From an uncultured Eggerthellaceae bacterium (lineage in GTDB: Bacteria > Actinomycetota > Coriobacteriia > Coriobacteriales > Eggerthellaceae), in the NCBI GenBank assembly GCA_949450265.1, contig CASTMW010000065.1, positions 1 through 9,157 of the forward strand: a DNA stretch of 9,157 nucleotides. The letters are read 5' to 3'. The position numbers and the translations under genes are program-made. Below are positions 1-6,404 of the stretch, piece after piece; the first letter of the stretch is position 1; every line of letters begins with the position of its first letter. Below the pieces are notes generated by a model. It worked only from the letters and a program-made list of their open reading frames with translations, ran no database searches and was not told where the DNA came from.

Positions 1-1
1 G

Positions 2-424
2 CTCACCGTGACCCCTGTGGTGGTGTCTGGGCAAGACGGCAGGGTTCATGGTAGCGTCTCGCCTGCAGTGCCGGTCCAAGTACGCCGTGGCGAGGATTGC
101 GCGTTCTCCTTCAAAGCGGAGACAGGGTATCGGACAGAGCTCTCTGTTGCAGGGCGCACCCTTACCACCAATGCGGGCGCTTCCTATACGCTCAAGAACG
201 TGCAGGCAAATACGGAACTGCATATTAGGTTCGTTGCACGCACAGCAGAAGATAGCCTCTCTGCGGCCGAGCGCCCCGTGCATCGTTTGACGAGTCTTGC
301 ACGTACCGGGGATCTGATGCCACCACTCGTCTTGACCTGCTTAGCCATCGCCGCAGGTGCTGCTGGTATTGCGTTTCTCACCGCTGCTGGCCGCAGAAGA
401 AGGGATACTGGGTCTGAGAACTGA
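2..424 (+). CDS. C-terminal part of a cell-wall-anchored surface protein (5' end outside window)
   Basis: The frame is open from base 2, so the 140 visible residues are the end of a larger exported protein. The first ~75 residues, with the pattern GYRTELSVAGRTLTT...SYTLKNVQANTELHIRFV, look like one unit of the extracellular beta-repeat seen in InlB B-repeat-like surface proteins (G-Y-x-V-x-x-V-x-x-G, then a N-V-x-x-N-x-x-I-x-V-x-F ending). The tail has the layout of a sortase signal: LARTGD, a hydrophobic stretch of about 22 residues (PPLVLTCLAIAAGAAGIAFL), then a basic RRRR end. LARTG departs from canonical LPxTG at the second residue. The protein is therefore probably attached to peptidoglycan outside the cell; its ligand cannot be judged from this piece. 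No clear intrinsic terminator follows. The fold is inferred from pattern only; the sorting signal is seen directly. Confidence 0.8.
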   Translation, partial: LTVTPVVVSGQDGRVHGSVSPAVPVQVRRGEDCAFSFKAETGYRTELSVAGRTLTTNAGASYTLKNVQANTELHIRFVARTAEDSLSAAERPVHRLTSLARTGDLMPPLVLTCLAIAAGAAGIAFLTAAGRRRRDTGSEN

Positions 425-523
425 AGGAACAAAACAGATAGTCTGCTGATAAAGTGATGACATGTTAGTACGGATGTCCTTGCGTAGAGGCCTTGGATGA
501 TAGTGCCTGATGAGCCGTGCTAT

Positions 524-551
524 ATGGCACAGCTCACTGGCGCTGTGCCAT
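524..551. repeat. 9-bp perfect inverted repeat (hairpin) in convergent gap
   Basis: ATGGCACAG (524-532) and CTGTGCCAT (543-551) are perfect reverse complements separated by 10 nt. It lies about 100 bp after the surface-protein stop. No T-run follows on either strand, so it is at best a weak or factor-assisted terminator for the surface-protein gene, or a processing or binding site. The repeat is seen directly; its role is unknown. Confidence 0.5.
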
Positions 552-591
552 GCCTGAGGCAATGAAACGCACGAATGGTAAAGAATACAAC

Positions 592-619
592 CATGGTCTT
601 GAACATGTTCAAGACCATG
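592..619. repeat. 28-bp perfect palindrome between convergent genes
   Basis: The left arm CATGGTCTTGAACA (592-605) is followed directly by its exact reverse complement TGTTCAAGACCATG (606-619). As RNA it would form a 12-bp stem with a CATG loop. Read on the minus strand it is followed by a moderately T-rich stretch (GTTGTATTCTTT), so it may act as a terminator for the minus-strand gene ending at 689. As DNA it is long and exact enough to be an operator for a dimeric regulator, although no promoter is evident beside it. Confidence 0.6.
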
Positions 620-656
620 TGGAGAGACGATATCTAGGTCGGAAGAGGAAAGCCGC

Positions 657-685
657 GCGCCATCCCTTGCGGGGAAAGGATGCGC
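657..685 (-). terminator. weak candidate terminator hairpin after the trigger-factor-like gene
   Basis: Just past the minus-strand stop, GCGC (657-660) plus ATCC (662-665) pair with GGAT (678-681) plus GCGC (682-685), leaving one bulged base. On the minus strand a pyrimidine-rich stretch (GGCTTTCCTCTTCC) follows, without a clean T-run. Position fits a terminator; strength is doubtful, and the palindrome at 592-619 is an alternative. Confidence 0.25.
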
Positions 686-688
686 CCC

Positions 689-1468
689 CTACCCGATGGT
701 GGTGAACGCCTCCGGGAACTTCTTGTTGGCATCCAGCACATCGGCGCTGGTGTCGCCGTAGCGCAGCCATTCCGTATCGGTCTTCTTGCGCTTGATCATG
801 GCATTCTCCATGACCTCTTTCAGCGCCTTCGTCTTCAGCGCGTATTCTTCCATCTGCGCCAGGCGCCCGTCCAGTTCGATCTGACGGCGTTTCTCGGCCT
901 TCTCCTGGATGTTGTCGCCAGGGATGATGGCGTAGAAGTCCTCGGCGTCCAGCGTCAGGCCCGCATGCGCCGCATACGCTTCCAGCGCCGAGTCCTCCTT
1001 CAGGCTTTCGATGGTGCGTTCGCGCACGTCGGCGTACACCTGCTCTTCGGAGATGCCGCGCTGTTTGGCGAACTGCTCGACCGACATGCCCTGGCGCATG
1101 ATCATGTCCTCCAGGCGGTAGTTGGCCGCATAGATGGCCTCTTCCAGCACGTCTTCAGGGATGTCCTCCACCAGGCGCGTGGCCAGTTCACGGCAGATGG
1201 CATCCTGGTCGGCCAGCTCCTGCACCTCGCGATTGTCCTTGTACATGTTGTAGCGGATGAAGATCAGCAGCTCGTCCACCGTCTTGAAGTCGTCGGTGTG
1301 CTCGGCGACCCATTTGTCGGTGAGCTTGGCCTGCTGGCCTTCCTTCGCCACGTTCAGCTCCAACCAGCGTAGTGCGGTCTGGCGTACGATATCTTCGGGA
1401 ATGCGGACTTCCTCGCAGATCGCGTAGACCGGATCGTATGAGGTGAGCGTGAAGCGAGGGTTTGCCAT
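689..1468 (-). CDS. trigger factor C-terminal-domain-like protein (lacks ribosome-binding and PPIase domains)
   Basis: The protein is 259 residues when started at the ATG at 1468. A TTG five codons upstream keeps the frame, but the GGAAGG ribosome site lies inside those codons, which favours the ATG. Residues ~101-227 match the helical C-terminal domain of trigger factor: the PEDVLEEAIYAANYRLEDM helix, a GMSVEQFAKQRGISEEQ turn (family pattern G-x-s-x-e-x-Y-x-x-x-x-G), then A-x-x-G-L-x-L-D-x-E-D and a final K-T-K-A-L-K-E-V-M-E-N-A helix. The GFRxGK ribosome-docking signature and an FKBP-type PPIase domain are absent. There is no signal peptide or membrane segment, so it is cytosolic. In trigger factor and SurA this fold cradles unfolded chains; a free-standing chaperone or a structural protein of unknown role is the inference. 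It is divergent from the epimerase operon and convergent to the surface-protein gene. Confidence 0.75.
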   Translation of the reverse strand: MANPRFTLTSYDPVYAICEEVRIPEDIVRQTALRWLELNVAKEGQQAKLTDKWVAEHTDDFKTVDELLIFIRYNMYKDNREVQELADQDAICRELATRLVEDIPEDVLEEAIYAANYRLEDMIMRQGMSVEQFAKQRGISEEQVYADVRERTIESLKEDSALEAYAAHAGLTLDAEDFYAIIPGDNIQEKAEKRRQIELDGRLAQMEEYALKTKALKEVMENAMIKRKKTDTEWLRYGDTSADVLDANKKFPEAFTTIG

Positions 1469-1475
1469 TTTGTTG

Positions 1476-1481
1476 CCTTCC
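1476..1481 (-). promoter_or_regulatory. ribosome binding site that decides the start of the trigger-factor-like gene
   Basis: On the minus strand GGAAGG is followed by 7 nt and the ATG at 1468. It lies within the extra codons implied by the upstream TTG (1483), so the ATG is the better start. Confidence 0.7.
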
Positions 1482-1501
1482 AAGTGTCGAATATGAGTTG
1501 C

Positions 1502-1521
1502 CGCCTATTGTACAATAGGCG
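1502..1521. promoter_or_regulatory. perfect 20-bp palindrome with overlapping divergent -10-like boxes
   Basis: The arm CGCCTATTGT (1502-1511) is followed directly by its exact reverse complement ACAATAGGCG (1512-1521). Each strand therefore carries TACAAT, a good -10 hexamer: 1511-1516 on plus and 1507-1512 on minus, sharing two bases. The implied leaders are about 65 nt for the epimerase operon and about 30 nt for the minus-strand gene. No convincing -35 hexamer is seen on either side, so an activator may be needed, or the site may chiefly be an operator of the GntR-like TTGTACAA type. The palindrome is seen directly; promoter function is inferred. Confidence 0.55.
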
Positions 1522-1586
1522 CGATACGCGGCGGCGGGAGAAATGCGTGCCCCACCGCTTCCACTCTTCCAAGGTAGGGGGCAATT

Positions 1587-2813
1587 TTGACCGTAGATCT
1601 GACGCCTGTGCGAACCGCGCAGCTGACGGAATGGCGCGACTGGATCCACGACCAGCTGAACACGTGCACGGCCTTCTGGCTGGAACATGGCGTGGACCCG
1701 GTGAATGGCGGGGTGTACACCTGCCTCGATCGGCAGGGCAACATCTATTCCACCGACAAGAGCGTGTGGATGCAGGGGCGCTGTGCCTGGACGTTCAGCT
1801 ATCTGTGCCATGTGTACGGCACGCGGTCCGAATGGCTGGAAGCGGCGAAGAGCTGCCTTGATTTCCTAGAGGACCACTGCGTGAACCACGAAGCGGGCGG
1901 TCGCCTGTACTTCACGGTAACGGCCGAAGGCGCCCCGTTGCGCCAGCGCCGCTACAACTTCTCCGAAGGCTTCTACTGCATCGGCAATGCTGAATACTAC
2001 GGTGTCACCGGTGACGCGGTGCATCTGGAACGGGCGCGCCGTGCGTACCGCATGATCTACGAGCTGAACAATGGCCTGATCGAGGATCCGACGGGCCTGG
2101 GGCCGAAGACCATCGCCGAAACGCGCAGCGGTCGGGCGCTGGGTGATGCCATGATCTTCCTGAACATCATCGGTATCATGCGGCGCGTTGATCCGGCGCA
2201 CACAGCCGAATATGATCAGCACGCGCGCGAATGCACCGATCGCATCGTGGGCGAGCACTTCCGGCCTGAACTGGGCTGCACGCTGGAAAGCGTGAACGCG
2301 GAAGGGCAGCCAGAGCTGTGGTACACGGCCGGGCGCGTGGTGAACCCGGGGCACGACATCGAATGCAGCTGGTTCATGATGGATGAGGCCAACTATCGCG
2401 GCGATGTGGAACTGCACAAGACGGCCCAGCAGATATTCCGTCTGGCCATCGAGGCTGGCTGGGACCAGGAGTTCGGCGGCCTTCTCTATTTTATTGACGC
2501 GAAGGGCCTGCCGCCTGAAGCGTACGAGCACGACATGAAGCTGTGGTGGCCGCACAACGAGACCATGATTGCAGCGGCGAAGGCGTATCGCGACACGGGC
2601 GATGAATACTATGCGGATTGGCTGGTGCGCACGCTGGAATACTGCCGTGAGCACTTCGCCGATCCAGAATATGGCGAATGGTATGGGTACCTGCGTCGCG
2701 ACGGGCTTCCCACCATGCCGCCCACGAAGGGATCCACGTTCAAGGGGCCGTTTCACGTTCCGCGAGCGCTCTGCATGACCGAACAGCTGCTGACCGAGAT
2801 ACTAGGAGACTAA
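1587..2813 (+). CDS. N-acylglucosamine 2-epimerase (AGE/renin-binding-protein family)
   Basis: This 408-residue cytosolic enzyme likely interconverts N-acetylmannosamine and N-acetylglucosamine. The length equals the usual ~400 residues of the family, an (alpha/alpha)6 barrel. Visible signatures are WMQGRCAWTF (61-70, barrel arginine R65), RRYNFSEGFY (121-130), NPGHDIECSW with H256, WWPHNETM (320-327), and GEWYGYL through KGPFHVPRAL with H390. H256 and H390 correspond to the two catalytic histidines of characterised AGE enzymes. The KG-x-x-x-KG-x-FHVPR ending favours true GlcNAc 2-epimerases over cellobiose epimerases or YihS-type isomerases. The start is TTG at 1587, chosen because AGGTAGGGGG lies about 5 nt upstream and no ATG is near. 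It is first in an operon with the kinase, whose ribosome site lies in this gene's last codons. The family is clear; the exact substrate is inferred from the kinase and the nearby nagA. Confidence 0.9.
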   Translation: MTVDLTPVRTAQLTEWRDWIHDQLNTCTAFWLEHGVDPVNGGVYTCLDRQGNIYSTDKSVWMQGRCAWTFSYLCHVYGTRSEWLEAAKSCLDFLEDHCVNHEAGGRLYFTVTAEGAPLRQRRYNFSEGFYCIGNAEYYGVTGDAVHLERARRAYRMIYELNNGLIEDPTGLGPKTIAETRSGRALGDAMIFLNIIGIMRRVDPAHTAEYDQHARECTDRIVGEHFRPELGCTLESVNAEGQPELWYTAGRVVNPGHDIECSWFMMDEANYRGDVELHKTAQQIFRLAIEAGWDQEFGGLLYFIDAKGLPPEAYEHDMKLWWPHNETMIAAAKAYRDTGDEYYADWLVRTLEYCREHFADPEYGEWYGYLRRDGLPTMPPTKGSTFKGPFHVPRALCMTEQLLTEILGD

Positions 2814-2814
2814 G

Positions 2815-4188
2815 ATGAACTACTTGGGGATCGACTACAACATCAAGAACGTGCCCGTGCTGGACGAGGGGTTCATCCCGTTCGGCGTATGGATGCGCGA
2901 ATACCTGAAAGGCGCCGACCGCCCCATCAAGGTGGCGGTGGAGCGCGAGAACGGCCTGATCTCGGTGCGCGAGAGCTTCATCCGCGGGCCGGAGTTCGCC
3001 GAGGCCAACCTGCGCTACGTCGAGCGTCTGATCAAGTTCGAGCTGTGGAGCATTGGTGGTTTCCGCGTGTATGTGTGCGGCTGCGATGACATCGCCGAGC
3101 AGCTGGCGCAGATGTACTCGCCTGATGGCGCGCGCAAGTTCGACTACGGGTTCGTGGGCGATGTGTATGAGAAACCGCTTGAGGTGCTGGCGGTGTCCGA
3201 GGCTGACTTCCCGGCGGCCAACGAATCGGCCAAACAGATCGGCGGCCACATGGAGGGGTGCCGCATCGGCTTCGACGCTGGCGGGTCGGACCGCAAGGTG
3301 TCGGCTGTCATCGATGGCGAAGCGGTGTACTCGGAAGAGGTCGTGTGGTTCCCGAAGGTGACCGAGGATCCGTCCTATCACTTTGATGAAATCGTCACTG
3401 CGTTCAAGACGGCGGCGTCGAAGATGCCGCGCGTGGATGCGATCGGCGTGTCGTCGGCGGGGACGTTCGTGGGCAACAGCCCCATGGTGGCAAGCCTGTT
3501 CATCAAGGTGCCGCGCGACCGTCGCGACGAGGTGAAGAGCATCTACGATCGCGCGGGCGCCGAGATCGGCGATGTGCCGCTGGTGGTGGCTAACGACGGT
3601 GATGTGACGGCGCTGGCCGGTTTCATGAGCACGGGTGAAGGCGACATCCTGGGCATCGCCATGGGCACGTCGGAGGCGGTCGGGTACGTGAACGCCGAGG
3701 GCAATGTGCTCGGTTGGATCAACGAGCTGGCGTTCGCGCCGGTGGACCTGTCTCCGCACGCCATGCAGGACGAATGGTCAACCGACTTCGGTGTGGGCTG
3801 CAAGTACTTCAGCCAGGATGCGGTCATCAAGCTGGCTCCAGCGGCCAACATCATCCTGAACCCGGAAGATTCGCCCGCCGAGAAGCTGAAGGTAGTGCAG
3901 GCACTGGCGAACGACGGTAACCAGGACGCGCTGGACATCTATCGCTCCATTGGGTGCTATCTGGCACACACGCTGGTGCTGTATAGTCAATTCTATGAGA
4001 TCAAGACGCTGCTGGTGCTGGGACGCGTGGCGTCGGGTGCTGGCGGGGACCTGCTGATTGGCGAATGCAACCGCATCTTGGCCGAGGAATACCCCGAGCT
4101 GGATGCGCAGATCACGGTCACGCTGCCCGACGAGAAGATGCGTCGCGTGGGTCAGTCGGTGGCTGCCGCCAGCCTGCCCGAACTGTAA
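2815..4188 (+). CDS. ROK/ASKHA-fold sugar kinase with long N-terminal extension, probable N-acylhexosamine kinase
   Basis: Residues ~149-457 form an ASKHA kinase module. The phosphate-1 loop is RIGFDAGGSDRKVSAV (150-165), where D154 and GG match the DxGGT of ROK proteins. The catalytic block is VVANDGDVTALAG (257-269), with D261 as probable base. Phosphate-2 is GIAMGTSEAVGYV (280-292) and the adenosine motif is VLGRVASGAGGDLL (401-414). The ROK zinc motif CxCGxxGC is absent. About 145 residues precede the module (RPIKVAVERENGLISV and FRVYVCGCDDIAEQL, alpha/beta in character) that I do not recognise; typical ROK kinases are only ~290-320 residues. The ATG follows the epimerase stop by one base, with AGGAG at 2804-2808 inside the epimerase gene, so translation is coupled. 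By context it should phosphorylate GlcNAc (or ManNAc) at O6 with ATP. A regulatory or glucokinase role remains possible. Confidence 0.75.
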   Translation: MNYLGIDYNIKNVPVLDEGFIPFGVWMREYLKGADRPIKVAVERENGLISVRESFIRGPEFAEANLRYVERLIKFELWSIGGFRVYVCGCDDIAEQLAQMYSPDGARKFDYGFVGDVYEKPLEVLAVSEADFPAANESAKQIGGHMEGCRIGFDAGGSDRKVSAVIDGEAVYSEEVVWFPKVTEDPSYHFDEIVTAFKTAASKMPRVDAIGVSSAGTFVGNSPMVASLFIKVPRDRRDEVKSIYDRAGAEIGDVPLVVANDGDVTALAGFMSTGEGDILGIAMGTSEAVGYVNAEGNVLGWINELAFAPVDLSPHAMQDEWSTDFGVGCKYFSQDAVIKLAPAANIILNPEDSPAEKLKVVQALANDGNQDALDIYRSIGCYLAHTLVLYSQFYEIKTLLVLGRVASGAGGDLLIGECNRILAEEYPELDAQITVTLPDEKMRRVGQSVAAASLPEL

Positions 4189-4224
4189 GGGTCTTTCAGC
4201 TCGGACTTCCAGATATACGCTTTG

Positions 4225-4255
4225 AAGGAGCGGGCATACGTCCGCTCCTTTTCTT
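4225..4255 (+). terminator. intrinsic terminator of the epimerase-kinase operon
   Basis: AAGGAGCGG (4225-4233) pairs with CCGCTCCTT (4242-4250) across an 8-nt loop, and the plus strand continues TTCTT. It lies about 36 bp after the kinase stop and separates it from convergent nagA. The minus-strand reading lacks a T-run, so it probably acts mainly on the plus strand. Confidence 0.88.
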
Positions 4256-4320
4256 ATGCGGTTCCGGTCAGCGCTACTGGGGTTTGCGGTTTGGGGTTGC
4301 CGCAGCTACCGGGTTCGCAG

Positions 4321-5460
4321 TTACAGGATGGCGCGACCGCGCAGGATGACCTGCCGCACCTCCAGGGTCTTCTTGTCCAGCAGCACCGCATCGGCCACAT
4401 GGTCGGCATCCAAGCTGCCGTAGCGGTCCGCCAAGCCCAGCGCTCGCGCCGGGTTCGCGCTGGCAGCCTTCACGGCGCTTTCCAGCGGGATGCCCATCTC
4501 GCGCACCGCCACGTAGAAGCAGCGCATCAGATCGCTCACCGAACCCGCCAGCGCGCCGTTGTCGATGCGTGCTTCATAGCCGTGCACGGTCACATCCTGG
4601 CCACCCAGGTCATATACGCCATCGCCCAGGCCAGCCGCGCGCAGCGTGTCGCTGATCAGGATCATGCGGTCGTCGCCGAATAGCTTGAACGCCAGGCGCA
4701 CCATGGCCGGATGGATGTGTACGCCATCTGCGATGATCTCGGCGGTGACATCCTCATGCTCAGCTGCGGCCGGGATAGGGCCTGGCTTGCGGTGGTGCAT
4801 GGGGTCCATGGCGTTGTACAGGTGTGTGATGTGCTTCGCCCCCGCGTCGAACGCATGCGAGGCCGTGTCGTAATCGGTACAGGTGTGCGCCACAGAGATG
4901 CGCACCTCGTCGGCCAGCGTTTCGATGAACGCATCGGCGCCAGGCTCTTCCGGCGCGATATCCACCAGCTTGAACAGGCCGCCAGACACCTCCTGCAACC
5001 GTCGGAACTCGTTCACGCCGGGGTTGCGCACGTAGTCGGGATTCTGTGCCCCCACCTTGGACGGCGAGATGAATGGTCCTTCCATATTGATGCCCACCAG
5101 GTCGGCCTCGTTGGCTTCCGGCACGTAGCTGGCAGCGGCTTCGGCAGCCGCGGTCAACTGCTCTTCGGACAGCGTCATGGTGGCCGGACACATGGCCGTC
5201 ACGCCGCGCGACGCCTCGTAGGCGCCCATGCGGTGTAGCCCATCCAGGTCGCCATCGCTGATGTCGGCGCCCGCGCTGCCGTGGAAATGTAAGTCCACCA
5301 GCCCGGGGATCACATAACATCCCGCAGCGTCGATGGTGCCGCCTTTCGCTCCCGCTTCCTCGGCGAACATCGCCCCGTCGATGCGGATGTCGGCATCCAC
5401 GAAGCGCCCGTTCAGAAACGCGCTGCCGTCCTTGATGATAGAAACCTGTGAAGTGGTCAT
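4321..5460 (-). CDS. nagA: N-acetylglucosamine-6-phosphate deacetylase
   Basis: This 379-residue cytosolic amidohydrolase converts GlcNAc-6-phosphate to glucosamine-6-phosphate and acetate, the committed step of amino-sugar catabolism and wall recycling. The TIM-barrel metal site is visible: HFHG (H58, H60), NMEGPF with E127, AHTCTDYDTASHAF with H192, and ITHLYNAM with H213. Substrate-binding ADGVHIHP (H248) and catalytic aspartate D271 in LISDTLRAAG are also present; many NagA proteins have DA or DAM where this one has DTL. A substrate-loop LAGSVSDL lies at 304-311. Length equals the family norm (~380). The ATG at 5460 is preferred over an in-frame ATG at 5496 because AAGGAG sits 6 nt before it. 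The gene is convergent to the epimerase-kinase operon, so expression is separate although the reactions are sequential. NagB is not in the window. Confidence 0.95.
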   Translation of the reverse strand: MTTSQVSIIKDGSAFLNGRFVDADIRIDGAMFAEEAGAKGGTIDAAGCYVIPGLVDLHFHGSAGADISDGDLDGLHRMGAYEASRGVTAMCPATMTLSEEQLTAAAEAAASYVPEANEADLVGINMEGPFISPSKVGAQNPDYVRNPGVNEFRRLQEVSGGLFKLVDIAPEEPGADAFIETLADEVRISVAHTCTDYDTASHAFDAGAKHITHLYNAMDPMHHRKPGPIPAAAEHEDVTAEIIADGVHIHPAMVRLAFKLFGDDRMILISDTLRAAGLGDGVYDLGGQDVTVHGYEARIDNGALAGSVSDLMRCFYVAVREMGIPLESAVKAASANPARALGLADRYGSLDADHVADAVLLDKKTLEVRQVILRGRAIL

Positions 5461-5466
5461 GATCGG

Positions 5467-5472
5467 CTCCTT
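5467..5472 (-). promoter_or_regulatory. ribosome binding site that decides the nagA start
   Basis: On the minus strand AAGGAG is followed by 6 nt and the ATG at 5460. The upstream in-frame ATG at 5496 has no comparable site. Confidence 0.8.
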
Positions 5473-5481
5473 CGCCCGTGC

Positions 5482-5533
5482 ATTCTGTATTCGCATATAT
5501 TACGCCGTGTGCGCCTGCGTTTCCCTGTAGAAT
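5482..5533. promoter_or_regulatory. candidate divergent promoter region between nagA and the LURP-one-like gene
   Basis: The 115-bp divergent gap carries TAGAAT at 5528-5533 on plus and CAGAAT on minus (plus coordinates 5482-5487). Each is embedded in a similar TGTAGAATG / TACAGAATG context and followed by GCAC. Spacing to the starts is 43 and 22 nt. No good -35 boxes are seen, so this is a tentative call. Confidence 0.35.
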
Positions 5534-5575
5534 GTGATGCACGATATGTTCCCGTAAACGGCGAAGGGGCTTCCC

Positions 5576-6229
5576 TTGAAGTTCAATAAGGTCTACCTGC
5601 AGAAAGATGCCATCGCACGCCACGAGGATTTCGACACGTGGTACGAGGACGGCGAGCGTTTCTACCGCTTCGAATGCAAGAACGGCTGGAAGAGCGAAAA
5701 GGACAAGGTGTCCGTCATCGGGCGCATGGGCGGCGAGAACGGCCTGATTCGCCCGGACAACCTGACGCTGAACTACTTCCTGCGCTTCGAGCGCTATGAA
5801 TATATCCTGCACACGTACGTCATCAACAAGCACTACTATGTGGAGGGCATGCTGTGGGATCTGTACGGATCGGCAGCGAACCCTCCGTTCGACTTCGTCT
5901 GCGAGACGAAGACCACGTACAACAAGAAGGACGTGCACGTGAAGGAGCGCCTGTTCCGCGATAAGGGCCTGTGCTACGAGATCCACGTGCCCGATCTAAC
6001 GAAGCTGCGTGTGGCGGTCATCACGTTGGTGGCCATCCTCATCAAAGAGGAATGGAAAGGTAAATCCGAATGCGAAGAGGTGCGCGGCGCCACGTGGTGG
6101 GAGCGTCTGAAGAAGCGCGTGATCGAGAATAAGGGCTATACCTACGAAGAGGTGCAGCGGCTCGAGCGCGAAGGATCGCCTTTAGTGCAGGTGGTGAAGC
6201 CCGAAGGCCGTCCTATGGACAACGTGTAG
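5576..6229 (+). CDS. uncharacterised protein with LURP-one/tubby-like beta-barrel pattern
   Basis: The 217-residue protein has no signal peptide or clear membrane span. Residues ~68-157 alternate short beta segments in the order seen in LURP-one-related (LOR, tubby C-terminal-like) proteins: ILHTYVINKHYYVEGMLWDL, then FDFVCETKTT, then HVKERLFRDKGLCYEIHV, and a final hydrophobic helix-like LRVAVITLVAILI. In the family this layout is a 12-strand barrel around a central hydrophobic helix, with some members binding lipid phosphates; no enzymatic residue is known. A charged tail with a coiled-coil-like stretch (AT WWERLKKRVIENK and EEVQRLEREG) follows. The start is TTG at 5576 with AAGGGG about 8 nt upstream. 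It is divergent from nagA, with no functional link evident. The fold call is my inference from pattern and could be wrong; the gene itself is well supported by codon use and ribosome site. Confidence 0.6.
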   Translation: MKFNKVYLQKDAIARHEDFDTWYEDGERFYRFECKNGWKSEKDKVSVIGRMGGENGLIRPDNLTLNYFLRFERYEYILHTYVINKHYYVEGMLWDLYGSAANPPFDFVCETKTTYNKKDVHVKERLFRDKGLCYEIHVPDLTKLRVAVITLVAILIKEEWKGKSECEEVRGATWWERLKKRVIENKGYTYEEVQRLEREGSPLVQVVKPEGRPMDNV

Positions 6230-6277
6230 GTGCCAGGCCTTGAGCTTGAGCAGCAGCCCTATAAGCCTGTAGACTGC

Positions 6278-6304
6278 AAGAATAAGAAACGCCCCGAAGG
6301 GCGT
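6278..6304 (-). terminator. intrinsic terminator of tRNA-Val
   Basis: On the minus strand ACGCCC pairs with GGGCGT around a TTCG tetraloop (plus 6289-6304). TTTCTTATTCTTG follows. It begins 10 nt past the tRNA CCA end. The plus strand has no T-run here, so it does not obviously stop the preceding plus-strand gene. Confidence 0.85.
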
Positions 6305-6314
6305 GAAGGTTCTA

Positions 6315-6389
6315 TGGTGGTCGCGGCAGGATTTGAACCTGCGACCTTGTGCTTGTAAGGCACCTGCGCTCCCGCTGCGCCACGCGACC
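6315..6389 (-). tRNA. tRNA-Val(UAC)
   Basis: The 75-nt gene folds as a full cloverleaf with encoded CCA. The acceptor is GGTCGCG/CGCGACC with discriminator A. The D arm is GCGC-AGCGGGA-GCGC. The anticodon loop is CTTACAA, with anticodon TAC at plus 6355-6357 reading GUA (valine). The T arm is GCAGG-TTCAAAT-CCTGC. The outermost anticodon-stem pair is a G27/A43 mismatch; the other four pairs are standard. It is transcribed alone, opposite to both flanking genes. Confidence 0.96.
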
Positions 6390-6404
6390 ATATTCATACC
6401 TTAT

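Noticed and set aside
599..612. TTGAACATGTTCAA core as a LexA/SOS box
   Set aside because: LexA sites of this type need GAAC and GTTC separated by four bases; here only two lie between them, and there is no adjacent SOS gene.
517..705. Small plus-strand frame in the convergent gap
   Set aside because: It crosses two inverted repeats and overlaps the end of the minus-strand gene; no ribosome site or recognisable pattern.
680..1372. A 230-codon plus-strand frame opposite the trigger-factor-like gene
   Set aside because: Its composition (many H, L, V, D) is that of an antisense shadow; the minus-strand frame has family motifs and a ribosome site.
4760..5986. A 408-codon minus-strand frame spanning the nagA and LURP-one-like genes
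   Set aside because: It runs through two real genes in the wrong frame and has no family pattern.
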